Positions 9,371-17,462 of a stretch of DNA of 64,000 nt are shown here, one piece after another. Numbering within the stretch: position 1 is the stretch's first letter; each line of letters begins with the position of its first letter. The DNA is from Burkholderiaceae bacterium (lineage in GTDB: Bacteria > Pseudomonadota > Gammaproteobacteria > Burkholderiales > Burkholderiaceae_C). Where the stretch lies: assembly GCA_023150375.1 (NCBI GenBank), contig JAKLLA010000012.1, positions 62,001 through 126,000 on the forward strand, written 5' to 3'. The notes beneath the pieces are model-generated. The model was not told the origin of the DNA. It made no database searches and saw only the letters and a program-made list of their open reading frames with translations. Both the position numbers and the translations under genes were made by a program.

Positions 9371-10354
9371 TCAGAAGGGCGGCAGCCCCACCGCGGCGGC
9401 GGCGCTGTCGATCGGCACGGCAAAGCCGATGCCCAGGAAGGTGGCCGCCGGCGTGGGGTTCAGGATGGCGGTGACGATGCCCACCACCTCGCCCTCGGCC
9501 GTGACCAGCGGTCCACCCGAGTTGCCCGGGTTGGCCGCGGCGTCGAACTGGATCAGGTTCACCAGCGGCGTGCCGCCCTGCGGCGAACGGAAGGCCCGCT
9601 CCAGCCCAGACACCACGCCGGCAGAGACGGAAGGCCCGAGTCCGAAGGGAAAGCCGATGGCCAGCACGCGGTCGCCCGGCGCCAGCCCGGCCACGCTGCG
9701 CAGCGTGGCGGCCTGCAGGTCGTCGGGGCGCTGGCGGGCGCGCAGCACCGCCAGGTCCTGCGCCGGTTCGCGGCGCAGCAGGTCGGCCGGGCTGCGCAGG
9801 CCGTCGTGAAAGGTCACGAAGATGCGCGCCGCGCCCTGCACCACATGCAGGTTGGTCAGGATCAGGCCGCTGTCGACGATCACCACGCCGCTGCCGACGC
9901 CGGATTCGTCGGGATCCCCCTCGCCCTGTTCTCCGGCGGCGCGGCTGCGGCGCGGGCTGCGGCGGCCGGCCTCGCCCTCGGCCTCGGTCTCCACCCGTAC
10001 GACGGAAGGCAGCACCCGCTCGGCGGCCAGCCGTTCGGGCGCCGGCAGCGGCTTTTCGGTCAGAGCGCGGCGCAGCTCGGCCTCGAGCGCGGCGGGCGAG
10101 AGGGGGGCCGCAGGCGGCGCCCAGGGCCGGTTGAGCAGCAGCAGCGCCAGGGCGAGCAGGGCGATCGCGGCGGGTTGAAGCCAGGCCTGCCAGCGCCGGC
10201 CGGGCGTCCGGTCGGCCTCGACCGGCGCCTTCGGGGCCGTTGCGGCGGGGCCCGCTCCGGTCGGCCCGGCCGGCGTGGCAGGGCGGGCCGCAGGCACAGC
10301 GGTCGGCCCCGGGGCGGGCCGGCTGATCAGCGCGCTGCGACGCTTCGGCGGCAT
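9371..10354 (-). CDS. Membrane-anchored trypsin-like serine protease (S1C), no PDZ
   Basis: The 327-residue protein has a Pro/Ala-rich cytoplasmic head, one membrane segment (about residues 60-76) and a trypsin-like domain of the HtrA/DegP kind. The triad is visible as His170 (LTNLHVV), Asp200 (AQDLAVLR) and Ser279 (NPGNSGGP). The protein ends soon after the protease fold, so the PDZ domains that regulate DegP/DegS are missing. ATG 10354 is chosen. An in-frame upstream start at 10417 would add 21 residues that lie in the divergent promoter region. It precedes moxR by 54 bases on the same strand, and a quality-control role at the inner membrane is inferred. Confidence 0.82.
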   Translation of the reverse strand: MPPKRRSALISRPAPGPTAVPAARPATPAGPTGAGPAATAPKAPVEADRTPGRRWQAWLQPAAIALLALALLLLNRPWAPPAAPLSPAALEAELRRALTEKPLPAPERLAAERVLPSVVRVETEAEGEAGRRSPRRSRAAGEQGEGDPDESGVGSGVVIVDSGLILTNLHVVQGAARIFVTFHDGLRSPADLLRREPAQDLAVLRARQRPDDLQAATLRSVAGLAPGDRVLAIGFPFGLGPSVSAGVVSGLERAFRSPQGGTPLVNLIQFDAAANPGNSGGPLVTAEGEVVGIVTAILNPTPAATFLGIGFAVPIDSAAAAVGLPPF

Positions 10355-10508
10355 GACGGATCCTGCGCTCGGCGCCGGCCCGGGCTGGGCCGGTCTGGAT
10401 GGGTGGCAAGTTAGCACGCGGCGCGCGGCTTGTCAGTCGGCGCTGCTCCCGTCCCTGCGGGGCGCCGGGGTGCCGGGACGGCGGCCGGCCCTGCGGCATC
10501 ATCGCGGC
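10355..10508. promoter_or_regulatory. Divergent intergenic region, protease gene / tatD
   Basis: This 154-base region must hold the promoters of the protease-moxR operon (leftward) and tatD (rightward). A perfect 7-bp inverted repeat, CCGGCCC and GGGCCGG with a 5-base loop, lies at 10375-10393. No promoter hexamers are convincing. Confidence 0.25.
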
Positions 10509-11357
10509 ATGACGGCCTGCTGGATCGACACCCACTGCCACCTCGACGCGGCCGAGTTCGACGCCGACCGCGCCGCGGTGCACGCCCGCGCCCGGGCCGC
10601 GGGGGTCGGCCTGCTGGTGCTGCCGGCGGTAAGCAGCGCCAACCTGGCAGCGGTGCGTGCGCTGGCGCAGCAGGGCGGGGACGCCTATGCGCTGGGGGTT
10701 CATCCGCTGTACGTGGCGCAGGAGCCGGCCGACGGTCTGGCGCGGCTGCAGGCGGCGCTGCAGGCCCAGGCCGGCGAGGCGCGGCTGGTGGCGGTGGGCG
10801 AGATCGGCCTGGACGGCTTCGTGCCGGGCGCCGATGCGGCCCTGCAGGCCCGCTGGTGCAGCGCCCAGCTCGGCCTGGCGCGCGAGGCCGGCCTGCCCGT
10901 GCTGCTGCACGTGCGCCGCGCGGTGGACCCGCTGCTGGCGCTGCTGCGGCGCAGCCGCGTGGCCGGCGGCATCGCCCATGCCTTCAACGGCAGTGCGCAG
11001 CAGGCGCGGGCCTTCCTCGACCTGGGCTTCAAGCTCGGCTTCGGCGGGGCGATGACGCAGCCGCGCGCGCTGCAGATCCGCCGCCTGGCCGCCGAGCTGC
11101 CGGCCGATGCCTGGGTGCTCGAGACCGACGCGCCGGACATCCCGCCGGCCTGGCTGTACCGCAGCGCCGCGGACCGTGCGCGCGACGGCGGCGGCCACCA
11201 CCGCAACGAGCCGGCCGAACTGCCCCGCATCGCCGCCACCCTGGCCGGGCTGCGCGGCCTGAGCCTGGACGAGGTGGCACGCCAGTCCGGTGCCAACGCG
11301 CGGGCGGCGCTGCCGAAGCTGGCCGCGCTGTGGCCGACCTCGCAGGCCGCGGCATGA
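10509..11357 (+). CDS. TatD-family metal-dependent deoxyribonuclease
   Basis: The 282-residue protein has all the metal ligands of the TatD family: His9 and His11 (DTHCHLD), Glu98 (VGEIGLD), His134 (LLHVRR), His157 (IAHAFNG) and Asp207 (LETDAPD). TatD proteins are 3'-5' DNases acting in DNA repair or processing. The ATG at 10509 starts directly with the conserved beta strand, while upstream in-frame starts would run into the divergent promoter. It overlaps the following DNA glycosylase gene by ATGA, and pairing with a base-excision enzyme supports a DNA repair role. Confidence 0.92.
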   Translation: MTACWIDTHCHLDAAEFDADRAAVHARARAAGVGLLVLPAVSSANLAAVRALAQQGGDAYALGVHPLYVAQEPADGLARLQAALQAQAGEARLVAVGEIGLDGFVPGADAALQARWCSAQLGLAREAGLPVLLHVRRAVDPLLALLRRSRVAGGIAHAFNGSAQQARAFLDLGFKLGFGGAMTQPRALQIRRLAAELPADAWVLETDAPDIPPAWLYRSAADRARDGGGHHRNEPAELPRIAATLAGLRGLSLDEVARQSGANARAALPKLAALWPTSQAAA

Positions 11358-11866
11358 CCGACGCCCCGCCGTCCGACAAGCTCACCGGCCTGGCGCCGGT
11401 GCTGGGCCCGCAGACCCGGCTGATCGTGCTGGGCAGCTTCCCCAGCGTGGCCTCGCTGGCTGCGCAGCAGTACTACGCCCATCCGCGCAACCAGTTCTGG
11501 CCGTTGCTGGGCGCGCTCTGGGGCGTCGACCTGGCTGCGCGGCCCTATGCCGAGCGGCTGGCGCAGGTGCGCGCACGTGGCCTGGGCATCTGGGATGTCT
11601 ACGCGCGCTGCCGCCGCGCCGGCAGCCTGGACAGCGCCATCGAGGCTGCCGAGCTGAACGACCTCGCCGGCCTGCGCGGGCGCGCCCCCGCACTGCAGGC
11701 CCTGGCGCACAACGGCGGCGAATCGGCCCGTGCGATGCGCATCACCCGCAGCCTGGGCCTGCCGGTGTACCGCCTGCCCTCCACCAGCCCGGCCAACGCG
11801 AGCTGGAGCTTCGAGCGCAAGCTGGCCGCCTGGCGCGAGGTGTTCCAGCGGTACGGGCTGGCCTGA
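11354..11866 (+). CDS. Hypoxanthine/uracil-DNA glycosylase family protein
   Basis: The 170-residue protein belongs to the small uracil-DNA-glycosylase superfamily, of the hypoxanthine-DNA glycosylase (family 6) kind. It has VLGSFPS at about residues 25-31, YYAHPRNQFW at 40-49, GIWDVY and a C-terminal LPSTSPANA block. Family members remove deaminated bases (hypoxanthine, in some cases uracil) from DNA. Its start overlaps the tatD stop codon, indicating coupled translation of two DNA repair genes. The assignment between hypoxanthine and G:U/T specificity is by motif only. Confidence 0.82.
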   Translation: MTDAPPSDKLTGLAPVLGPQTRLIVLGSFPSVASLAAQQYYAHPRNQFWPLLGALWGVDLAARPYAERLAQVRARGLGIWDVYARCRRAGSLDSAIEAAELNDLAGLRGRAPALQALAHNGGESARAMRITRSLGLPVYRLPSTSPANASWSFERKLAAWREVFQRYGLA

Positions 11867-11879
11867 TGGGCGCCTGAGG

Positions 11880-11903
11880 GGCGGGCGGCTTGCCAGGCCC
11901 GCC
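11880..11903. terminator. GC hairpin between convergent genes
   Basis: GGCGGGC (11880-11886) pairs with GCCCGCC (11897-11903) around a 10-base loop, in the 40-base gap between the convergent glycosylase and hypothetical genes. It may terminate both transcripts, but no T-run follows on either strand. Confidence 0.35.
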
Positions 11904-11906
11904 GGC

Positions 11907-12299
11907 TCAGCAGGCCAGCGATTCGCGGAAGTCCGGCTCGCCCTCCACGACGCCGTGCAGCGACGTGGCGTGCAGCCGCAGGCTGCCGCAGCCGGCGAAG
12001 CTCAGGTCCAGTTCGAGCGGGCCTTCCAGAGTGACCGGCAGGGGCAGGCGGCCGAACCACTGCCCGGCGCGGCCGACCCGTCCCTGCGCCAGCCGGCCGA
12101 TGCAGTCCGCCAGCGGCGGCAGTGCGCTGCCCGGCGCGGTCCGCAGCTCCAGCCGGACGCCGCGCAGATGCCCCAGCGTGGCCGGTGCCGCACCCGCAGC
12201 GCGCCAGACCGTGGCCGCGGAGAAGCGCAGGCGAAGGCCGCCGTCGAGGGCCTCGACCGCGGCGACCTCCGAATCGGCGAGCTGGAGAAGCAGATCCAT
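11907..12299 (-). CDS. Hypothetical protein
   Basis: This 130-residue protein has no recognised motif. It is rich in short alternating hydrophobic/polar strands (LRLRFSAATVW, VRLELRTAP, LELDLSFAGCGSLRLHA), so an all-beta fold is likely, and it has no signal peptide or membrane segment. Coding bias and the clean fit between the glycosylase and the spermidine-synthase-like gene support it as a real gene. It is convergent to the former and divergent from the latter. Confidence 0.6.
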   Translation of the reverse strand: MDLLLQLADSEVAAVEALDGGLRLRFSAATVWRAAGAAPATLGHLRGVRLELRTAPGSALPPLADCIGRLAQGRVGRAGQWFGRLPLPVTLEGPLELDLSFAGCGSLRLHATSLHGVVEGEPDFRESLAC

Positions 12300-12358
12300 G
12301 ATCCTCGCATGCTAGTGCAGCGCGGGATCCATCCGGCGCGCCTGCAATACCATCCGGC

Positions 12359-13324
12359 ATGGATTCGATTCTGAACAATCTGCCGGGCGGGGAACGGGGC
12401 CGGGCGAAACGAACGGCGCGGCAGCGTGCCGGGGCGCCGGCCCTGCCGGAGGCGTCGATCTCGGAGTTCGACGGGGTGCGCTACCTGCACCTCGGCCACA
12501 CGCCCTGGGTGCAGGGCGCCATGCGCATCCACCGGCCGCGCAAGCTGGAGCTGGAATACGTGCAGCGCATGATGGCCTGGCTGCTGCTGTTCGAGCCCGA
12601 GGCGGCGCCGGCCGACTGGAGCCGGCTGCGGGTGACCCAGTTCGGCCTGGGCGCGGCGGCGCTGGCGCGCTTCTGCCACGGCGAGCTGCGCACGCCCACC
12701 ACGGTGGTGGAGCTGAACCCGCAGGTGCTGGCGGCCTGCCGGCAGTGGTTCCGCCTGCCGGCCGACGACGCGCGGCTGCAGGTGCACCTGGACGACGCCG
12801 GGCGCTGGGCCGCAGCGGCGCCGGCGGGCAGCACCGACGTGCTCTGCGTCGACCTGTACGACCACGAGGCGGCCGCGCCGGTGCTCGACGACGAGGCCTT
12901 CTACCGCCACTGCCATGCGCTGCTGGACGTCGGCGGCGTGATGAGCGTGAACCTGTTCGGCCGCAACGCCAGCTTCGCGCGCAGCGCCCGGCGCATCGCG
13001 TGTGCCTTCGGCGTGCCGGGGGCGGGAGAGGGTGGGAGCGGGGGGGGGAGCGAGGGGGCGGGCGACCCTGCGGCCGGCCAGCTCTGGATGCTCGAGCCGA
13101 CCGACGAGGGCAACACCGTGGTCCTGGCGATCAAGGCCGGCGCGATGCCCGATGCCGAGACCCTGGCGCGCCGTGCCGAGGCGGTGCAGGCCCGTACCGC
13201 GCTGAAGGCGCCGCGCTGGCTGCCGCTGCTGCGCCCGGTGCCGCTGGGGGGGGCCGGGCGGGGCCGCGCGGCGGCGGCGGCGCCGCAGGACGATGTCGCC
13301 GGCGCTCAGGAGGGCGGCGCGTGA
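12359..13324 (+). CDS. Spermidine/spermine synthase-like methyltransferase-fold protein
   Basis: The 321-residue protein has the Rossmann core of polyamine aminopropyltransferases: a glycine motif QFGLGAAAL, the acidic strand end VVELNP, and VLCVDLYDHEAAAPVLDDEAFYRHC. The active-site aspartates that bind the amine in true SpeE proteins are not obvious, so an actual aminopropyltransferase activity is uncertain. A Gly/Ser-rich insert near residues 220-240 and an Ala-rich tail are low-complexity. The stop overlaps the next gene (GTGA), so it is co-translated with the GspE-like ATPase. The functional link between the two is not known. Confidence 0.75.
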   Translation: MDSILNNLPGGERGRAKRTARQRAGAPALPEASISEFDGVRYLHLGHTPWVQGAMRIHRPRKLELEYVQRMMAWLLLFEPEAAPADWSRLRVTQFGLGAAALARFCHGELRTPTTVVELNPQVLAACRQWFRLPADDARLQVHLDDAGRWAAAAPAGSTDVLCVDLYDHEAAAPVLDDEAFYRHCHALLDVGGVMSVNLFGRNASFARSARRIACAFGVPGAGEGGSGGGSEGAGDPAAGQLWMLEPTDEGNTVVLAIKAGAMPDAETLARRAEAVQARTALKAPRWLPLLRPVPLGGAGRGRAAAAAPQDDVAGAQEGGA

Positions 13325-15123
13325 AGCCCGCGGCGGCGCATCCGCCCGGCGCGCTGAACTGGCGCGTGCTGCTGGGCTGGCTGGTGGAAGACGGCTGGGT
13401 GGACGGCGCGCAGGCGGCTCGGCTGATGCAGCGCCTGTCGGCCGGCAGCTCCACCCTGCATCCGCTGGTGCGCCTGGGCAGTGCCGAGCTGCGCCATGCG
13501 CGCAGCGGCGAGGCGCTGGACACCGAGGTGCTGACCCGCTGGCTGGCGCAGCGGCTGAAGCTGCCCTACCTGCGCATCGACCCGCTGAAGGTGGATGTCT
13601 CGCGCGTCACCGAGGTGATGTCGGCCGCCTATGCCGAGAAGCGCCGGGTGCTGCCGGTGCAGGTGGGCGCCGGCGAGGTGACGGTGGCCACCGCCGAGCC
13701 CTTCCAGCTCGACTGGGTGCCCGAGATCGCCGCGCACACGCGCAGGACGGTGCGGGTGGTGCTGGCCAACCCGCTGGACATCGTGCGCTACAACGGCGAG
13801 TTCTACTCGGTGGCGCGTTCGGTGCGCGCGGCGCAGAAGAGCGGCGAGACCAGCGCGACGGTGAACTTCGAGCAGCTGGTCGAGCTGGGCAAGCTCAAGC
13901 AGCTCGATGCCAACGACCAGGGCGTGGTGCAGCTGGTGGACTGGCTCTGGGGCTATGCCTTCGAGCAGCGTGCCAGCGACATCCACCTCGAGCCGCGGCG
14001 CGACCAGTGCGTGATCCGCTTCCGCATCGACGGGGTGCTGCACAACGTCTACCAGCTGCCGGCCACGGTGATGGCCGCGGTGACCGCGCGCATCAAGCTG
14101 CTGGGCCGCATGGACGTGGTGGAGCGCCGCCGCGCGCAGGACGGGCGCATCAAGACCCGCAGCCCGCGCGGCGACGAGATCGAGATGCGCCTGTCGACCC
14201 TGCCCACCGCCTTCGGCGAGAAGCTGGTGATGCGCATCTTCGACCCCGAGACGGCCGTCAAGCCGGTGGCCGCGCTGGGTTTCGAGCCGGCCGACGCACT
14301 GCGCTGGCAGGCGCTGATGGCCGCGCCGCACGGCATCGTGCTGGTCACCGGCCCTACCGGCAGCGGCAAGACCACCACGCTGTACGCCACGCTCAAGCGC
14401 CTGGCCACCGAGCAGGTGAACGTCTGCACCGTCGAGGACCCGATCGAGATGATCGAGCCGGCCTTCAACCAGACCCAGGTGCAGCCGGCGCTGGAGCTGG
14501 ACTTCGCCGCCAGCGTGCGCGCGCTGATGCGCCAGGACCCGGACATCATCATGGTCGGCGAGATCCGCGACCTCGAGACCGCCGAGATGGCGGTGCAGGC
14601 GGCACTCACCGGCCACCTGGTGTTCTCGACGCTGCACACCAACGACTCGGCCAGTGCGGTGACCCGCCTGCTGGACCTGGGCGTGCCGGCCTACCTGATC
14701 GGCGCGACGCTGATCGGCGTGCTGGCGCAGCGGCTGGTGCGCACGCTCTGCCCGGACTGCCGTCAGCCCGATGCGGCGCTCACGCCCGAGCAGCTCGCCG
14801 CGGCGCTGCCGGGCTGCCGCCCCGAGCAGCTGCACGAGACCGGCGCAGGCGCGGCGCCGGGCAGCTTCCGGCCCATGCGTGCGGTGGGCTGCGCGGCCTG
14901 CCGGATGACCGGCTTTCGCGGCCGCTGCGGCCTGTTCGAACTGCTCGGCCTGGACGAAGGCGTGCGAGGCGCGATCGGCGAGCGCCCCGACCTGGCCCAG
15001 TTGCGCCGCGCCGCGCTGCGCCAGGGGCTCACCCCGCTGCGCCTGGCCGGCCTGCGCAAGGTGGCGCAGGGGCTCACCACCCTCGACGAGGTGCTGCGCG
15101 CGACGCCGGACTTTCCGATCTGA
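13321..15123 (+). CDS. GspE/PilB-family secretion or pilus ATPase
   Basis: The 600-residue protein is a type II secretion/type IV pilus assembly ATPase. It has an N-terminal MshEN-like domain, then RASDIHLEP, Walker A GPTGSGKT (about residues 344-351), an Asp box VEDPIE, Walker B IIMVGEIRDLETAE, the His box TLHTNDS, and two zinc-binding pairs, CPDC near 478 and CAAC near 526. It starts with GTG inside the preceding stop codon (GTGA). No other secretion or pilus gene is next to it, so its membrane partners must be elsewhere. Whether it serves type II secretion or pili cannot be decided from this context. Confidence 0.88.
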   Translation: MKPAAAHPPGALNWRVLLGWLVEDGWVDGAQAARLMQRLSAGSSTLHPLVRLGSAELRHARSGEALDTEVLTRWLAQRLKLPYLRIDPLKVDVSRVTEVMSAAYAEKRRVLPVQVGAGEVTVATAEPFQLDWVPEIAAHTRRTVRVVLANPLDIVRYNGEFYSVARSVRAAQKSGETSATVNFEQLVELGKLKQLDANDQGVVQLVDWLWGYAFEQRASDIHLEPRRDQCVIRFRIDGVLHNVYQLPATVMAAVTARIKLLGRMDVVERRRAQDGRIKTRSPRGDEIEMRLSTLPTAFGEKLVMRIFDPETAVKPVAALGFEPADALRWQALMAAPHGIVLVTGPTGSGKTTTLYATLKRLATEQVNVCTVEDPIEMIEPAFNQTQVQPALELDFAASVRALMRQDPDIIMVGEIRDLETAEMAVQAALTGHLVFSTLHTNDSASAVTRLLDLGVPAYLIGATLIGVLAQRLVRTLCPDCRQPDAALTPEQLAAALPGCRPEQLHETGAGAAPGSFRPMRAVGCAACRMTGFRGRCGLFELLGLDEGVRGAIGERPDLAQLRRAALRQGLTPLRLAGLRKVAQGLTTLDEVLRATPDFPI

Positions 15124-15202
15124 AGCCCCCGCGGCGGCGGGGGAGATGCTTCCATGCCGGAACCATCTGCATGCGGCCGATCCGGCGGTGTCTTCCCGCT
15201 AA

Positions 15203-15243
15203 GTGGAATCCACAGTCGGCCGCCAGGGGGCGCTGCCTAGAAT
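15203..15243 (+). promoter_or_regulatory. Putative tctB promoter/operator
   Basis: A perfect inverted repeat GTGGA-A-TCCAC lies at 15203-15213, and a TAGAAT hexamer resembling a -10 box is at 15238-15243, 66 bases before the tctB start. The repeat would fall near the -35 region, a typical operator position. The -35 hexamer itself is weak, so this is a tentative assignment. Confidence 0.35.
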
Positions 15244-15308
15244 CGCCGCGACCATGAGGAAGTGCGGCGAACCGTGACCGCGCTCGGATGGATGACCGAG
15301 GAGATGCA

Positions 15309-15773
15309 GTGAAGATCAAGAGCCAGAAAGACTTCTGGTCGGGGCTGATGTTCATCGCCGTGGGCGTCGGTTTCGCCTGGGGTGCCCTGAACTACAGCTT
15401 CGGCAATTCCGCCCGGCCGGGGCCGGGCTACTTCCCCTTCGGCCTGGGCGTGCTGATGGCCGTGCTGGGCGCGGTGATCCTGTTCAGCGCGCTGACGGTG
15501 GAGACCGACGACGGCCAGCCCATCGGCAAGTGGGCCTGGCGGCCGCTGATCATCGTGGTGCTGTCGCTGGTGGGCTTCGGCCTGCTGCTGCCGCGCCTGG
15601 GCCTGGTGATCACGCTGCCGTTGCTGGTCTTCGCGGTGTCCACCGCCGGCGACGAGTTCCACTGGAAGGACGCGCTGCTCAACGCCACCGTCCTGACCGT
15701 GGGCTCGTACCTGGTGTTCATCAAGGGTCTGAGCCTGACCCTGCCGGTCTGGCCGGCCTTCATCACCGGCTGA
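15309..15773 (+). CDS. tctB: TctB, tripartite tricarboxylate transporter small membrane subunit
   Basis: The 154-residue protein has four predicted membrane helices (FWSGLMFIAVGVGFAWG; YFPFGLGVLMAVLGAVILF; LIIVVLSLVGFGLLLPRLGLVITLP; the last near the C-terminus) and the TctB-like ARPGPGYFPFG segment. It works with TctA and a periplasmic TctC/Bug protein in secondary uptake of citrate-like carboxylates. The GTG start at 15309 is preferred because GAGGAG lies at 15298-15303. An in-frame ATG at 15288 would add seven residues. It is followed by tctA after 13 bases. No tctC gene is adjacent. Confidence 0.88.
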   Translation: MKIKSQKDFWSGLMFIAVGVGFAWGALNYSFGNSARPGPGYFPFGLGVLMAVLGAVILFSALTVETDDGQPIGKWAWRPLIIVVLSLVGFGLLLPRLGLVITLPLLVFAVSTAGDEFHWKDALLNATVLTVGSYLVFIKGLSLTLPVWPAFITG

Positions 15774-15786
15774 GGGGCGCCGCACC

Positions 15787-17301
15787 ATGGAACTGTTGAA
15801 CAACCTGGCGCTGGGCTTCGGTGTCGCCTTCACGCTGCAGAACATCCTCTACGCGCTGTTCGGGGCCATCCTCGGCACCCTGATCGGCGTGCTGCCCGGC
15901 CTCGGCCCGGTGGCCACCATCGCGATGCTGCTGCCCAGCATCTACGCGCTGGACGCCACGCCGGCACTGATCATGCTGGCGGGCATCTACTACGGCGCGC
16001 AGTACGGCGGCTCGACCACCGCGATCCTGATCAACGTGCCCGGCGAAGCCTCGTCGGTGGTCACGGCGCTGGACGGCTACCAGATGGCCCGCAAGGGCCG
16101 CGCGGGCCCGGCGCTGGCCGCCGCCGGTCTGGGCTCCTTCTTCGCCGGCTGCGTGGGCACGGTGATCATCGCCGCCTTCGCGCCGCCGCTGACCGAGCTG
16201 GCCTTCGAGTTCGGCCCGGCCGAGTACTTCAGCCTGATGGTCCTGGGCCTGATCGGCGCGGTGGTGCTGGCCTCGGGCTCGCTGGTCAAGGCCATCGCGA
16301 TGATCGTGCTGGGCCTGCTGCTCGGCCAGATCAACACCGACGTGATCTCGGGCGTGCCGCGCTACAGCTTCGACATCCCGGAGCTGACCGACGGCATCGG
16401 CTTCGTCACCATCGCCATGGGCGTGTTCGGCTTCGGCGAGATCATCGCCAACCTGAGCCGTCCGGCCGAGCACCGCGAGGTCTTCACGAAGGACGTCAAG
16501 GGCCTGTGGCCCACCGCGCAGGACTTCCGCGACGCCGGCCCGGCCGTGCTGCGCGGCACCACGCTGGGCTCGATCCTCGGCGTGCTGCCCGGTGGCGGAG
16601 CGCTGCTGGCCTCCTTCGCGGCCTACACGCTGGAGAAGAAGGTGCGCGGCCGCCCGGGCGAGGTGCCCTTCGGCCAGGGCAACATCCGCGGCGTGGCCGG
16701 TCCCGAGTCGGCCAACAATGCCGGCTCGCAGACCAGCTTCATCCCGATGCTGACGCTGGGCATCCCGCCCAACGCGGTGATGGCGCTGATGGTCGGCGCG
16801 ATGACCATCAAGGGCATCCAGCCCGGCCCGCAGGTGATGACCAGCAACCCGGACCTGTTCTGGGGCCTGATCGCCTCGATGTGGATCGGCAACGCGATGC
16901 TGATCATCCTGAACCTGCCGCTGATCGGCATCTGGATCCGCCTGCTGACGGTGCCCTACCGCTTCCTCTTCCCGGCCATCACGGTGTTCTGCGGCATCGG
17001 CCTGTACACCCTGAACAACAACAACTGGGATGTGTTCATGGGGGCGGGCTTCGCCGTCGTCGGCTATGTCTTCTACAAGCTGGGCTGCGAGCCGGCACCG
17101 CTGCTGCTGGGCTTCATCCTCGGGCCGATGATGGAGGAGAACCTGCGCCGCGCCCTGCTGCTTTCGCGCGGGGACTGGACCACCTTCATGACGCGGCCAC
17201 TGTCGGCCGGCCTGCTGGTCGCGGCACTGCTGATGATCGTGGTGGTGATGCTGCCGGCCATCCGCAACAAGCGCGAGGAGGCCTTCCAGGACGAGGCCTG
17301 A
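15787..17301 (+). CDS. tctA: TctA, tripartite tricarboxylate transporter large permease
   Basis: The 504-residue polytopic protein matches TctA throughout: an N-terminal GTLIGVLPGLGPVATIAMLLP block, YYGAQYGGSTTAILINVPGE, and a repeated LPGGGALLASFAAY plus GIPPNAVMALMVGAM half. This is the main translocation subunit for tricarboxylates or other organic acids. It is the second gene of a tctBA operon and is closed by a strong terminator. The periplasmic binding protein must come from elsewhere, and an orphan Bug protein is encoded at 60273-61277. Confidence 0.93.
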   Translation: MELLNNLALGFGVAFTLQNILYALFGAILGTLIGVLPGLGPVATIAMLLPSIYALDATPALIMLAGIYYGAQYGGSTTAILINVPGEASSVVTALDGYQMARKGRAGPALAAAGLGSFFAGCVGTVIIAAFAPPLTELAFEFGPAEYFSLMVLGLIGAVVLASGSLVKAIAMIVLGLLLGQINTDVISGVPRYSFDIPELTDGIGFVTIAMGVFGFGEIIANLSRPAEHREVFTKDVKGLWPTAQDFRDAGPAVLRGTTLGSILGVLPGGGALLASFAAYTLEKKVRGRPGEVPFGQGNIRGVAGPESANNAGSQTSFIPMLTLGIPPNAVMALMVGAMTIKGIQPGPQVMTSNPDLFWGLIASMWIGNAMLIILNLPLIGIWIRLLTVPYRFLFPAITVFCGIGLYTLNNNNWDVFMGAGFAVVGYVFYKLGCEPAPLLLGFILGPMMEENLRRALLLSRGDWTTFMTRPLSAGLLVAALLMIVVVMLPAIRNKREEAFQDEA

Positions 17302-17346
17302 GCGTGGCGCGCTGCGCGGCTGCGCAGCGCTGACCCGATCCGGCCG

Positions 17347-17371
17347 GCCCCACCCTGCGGTGGGGCTTTTT
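17347..17371 (+). terminator. Rho-independent terminator of tctBA
   Basis: GCCCCAC (17347-17353) pairs perfectly with GTGGGGC (17360-17366) around a 6-base loop and is followed at once by five T residues. It lies 46 bases after the tctA stop codon. Confidence 0.9.
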
Positions 17372-17462
17372 GCTGGCGGGTCGCACGCGCGCCGCGCAGG
17401 CATCATCCGCACGGCCAGCCTGGTCCGCCGATGCGGTCGAGCCCGCCTGTTCCTCCCTGCCG

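Noticed and set aside
7002-11201. A 1399-codon minus-strand open frame
   Set aside because: It runs through tatD, the protease gene, moxR and DUF58 in mixed frames. Only the DUF58 part has domain support.
12359-13324. Calling the gene speE with polyamine synthesis as function
   Set aside because: Only the Rossmann-like core is recognisable, and the amine-binding acidic residues are not evident.
15126-15143. GC hairpin CCCCCGC/GCGGGGG after the GspE-like gene as terminator
   Set aside because: It has a 4-base loop and no T-run on either strand, too weak to call.
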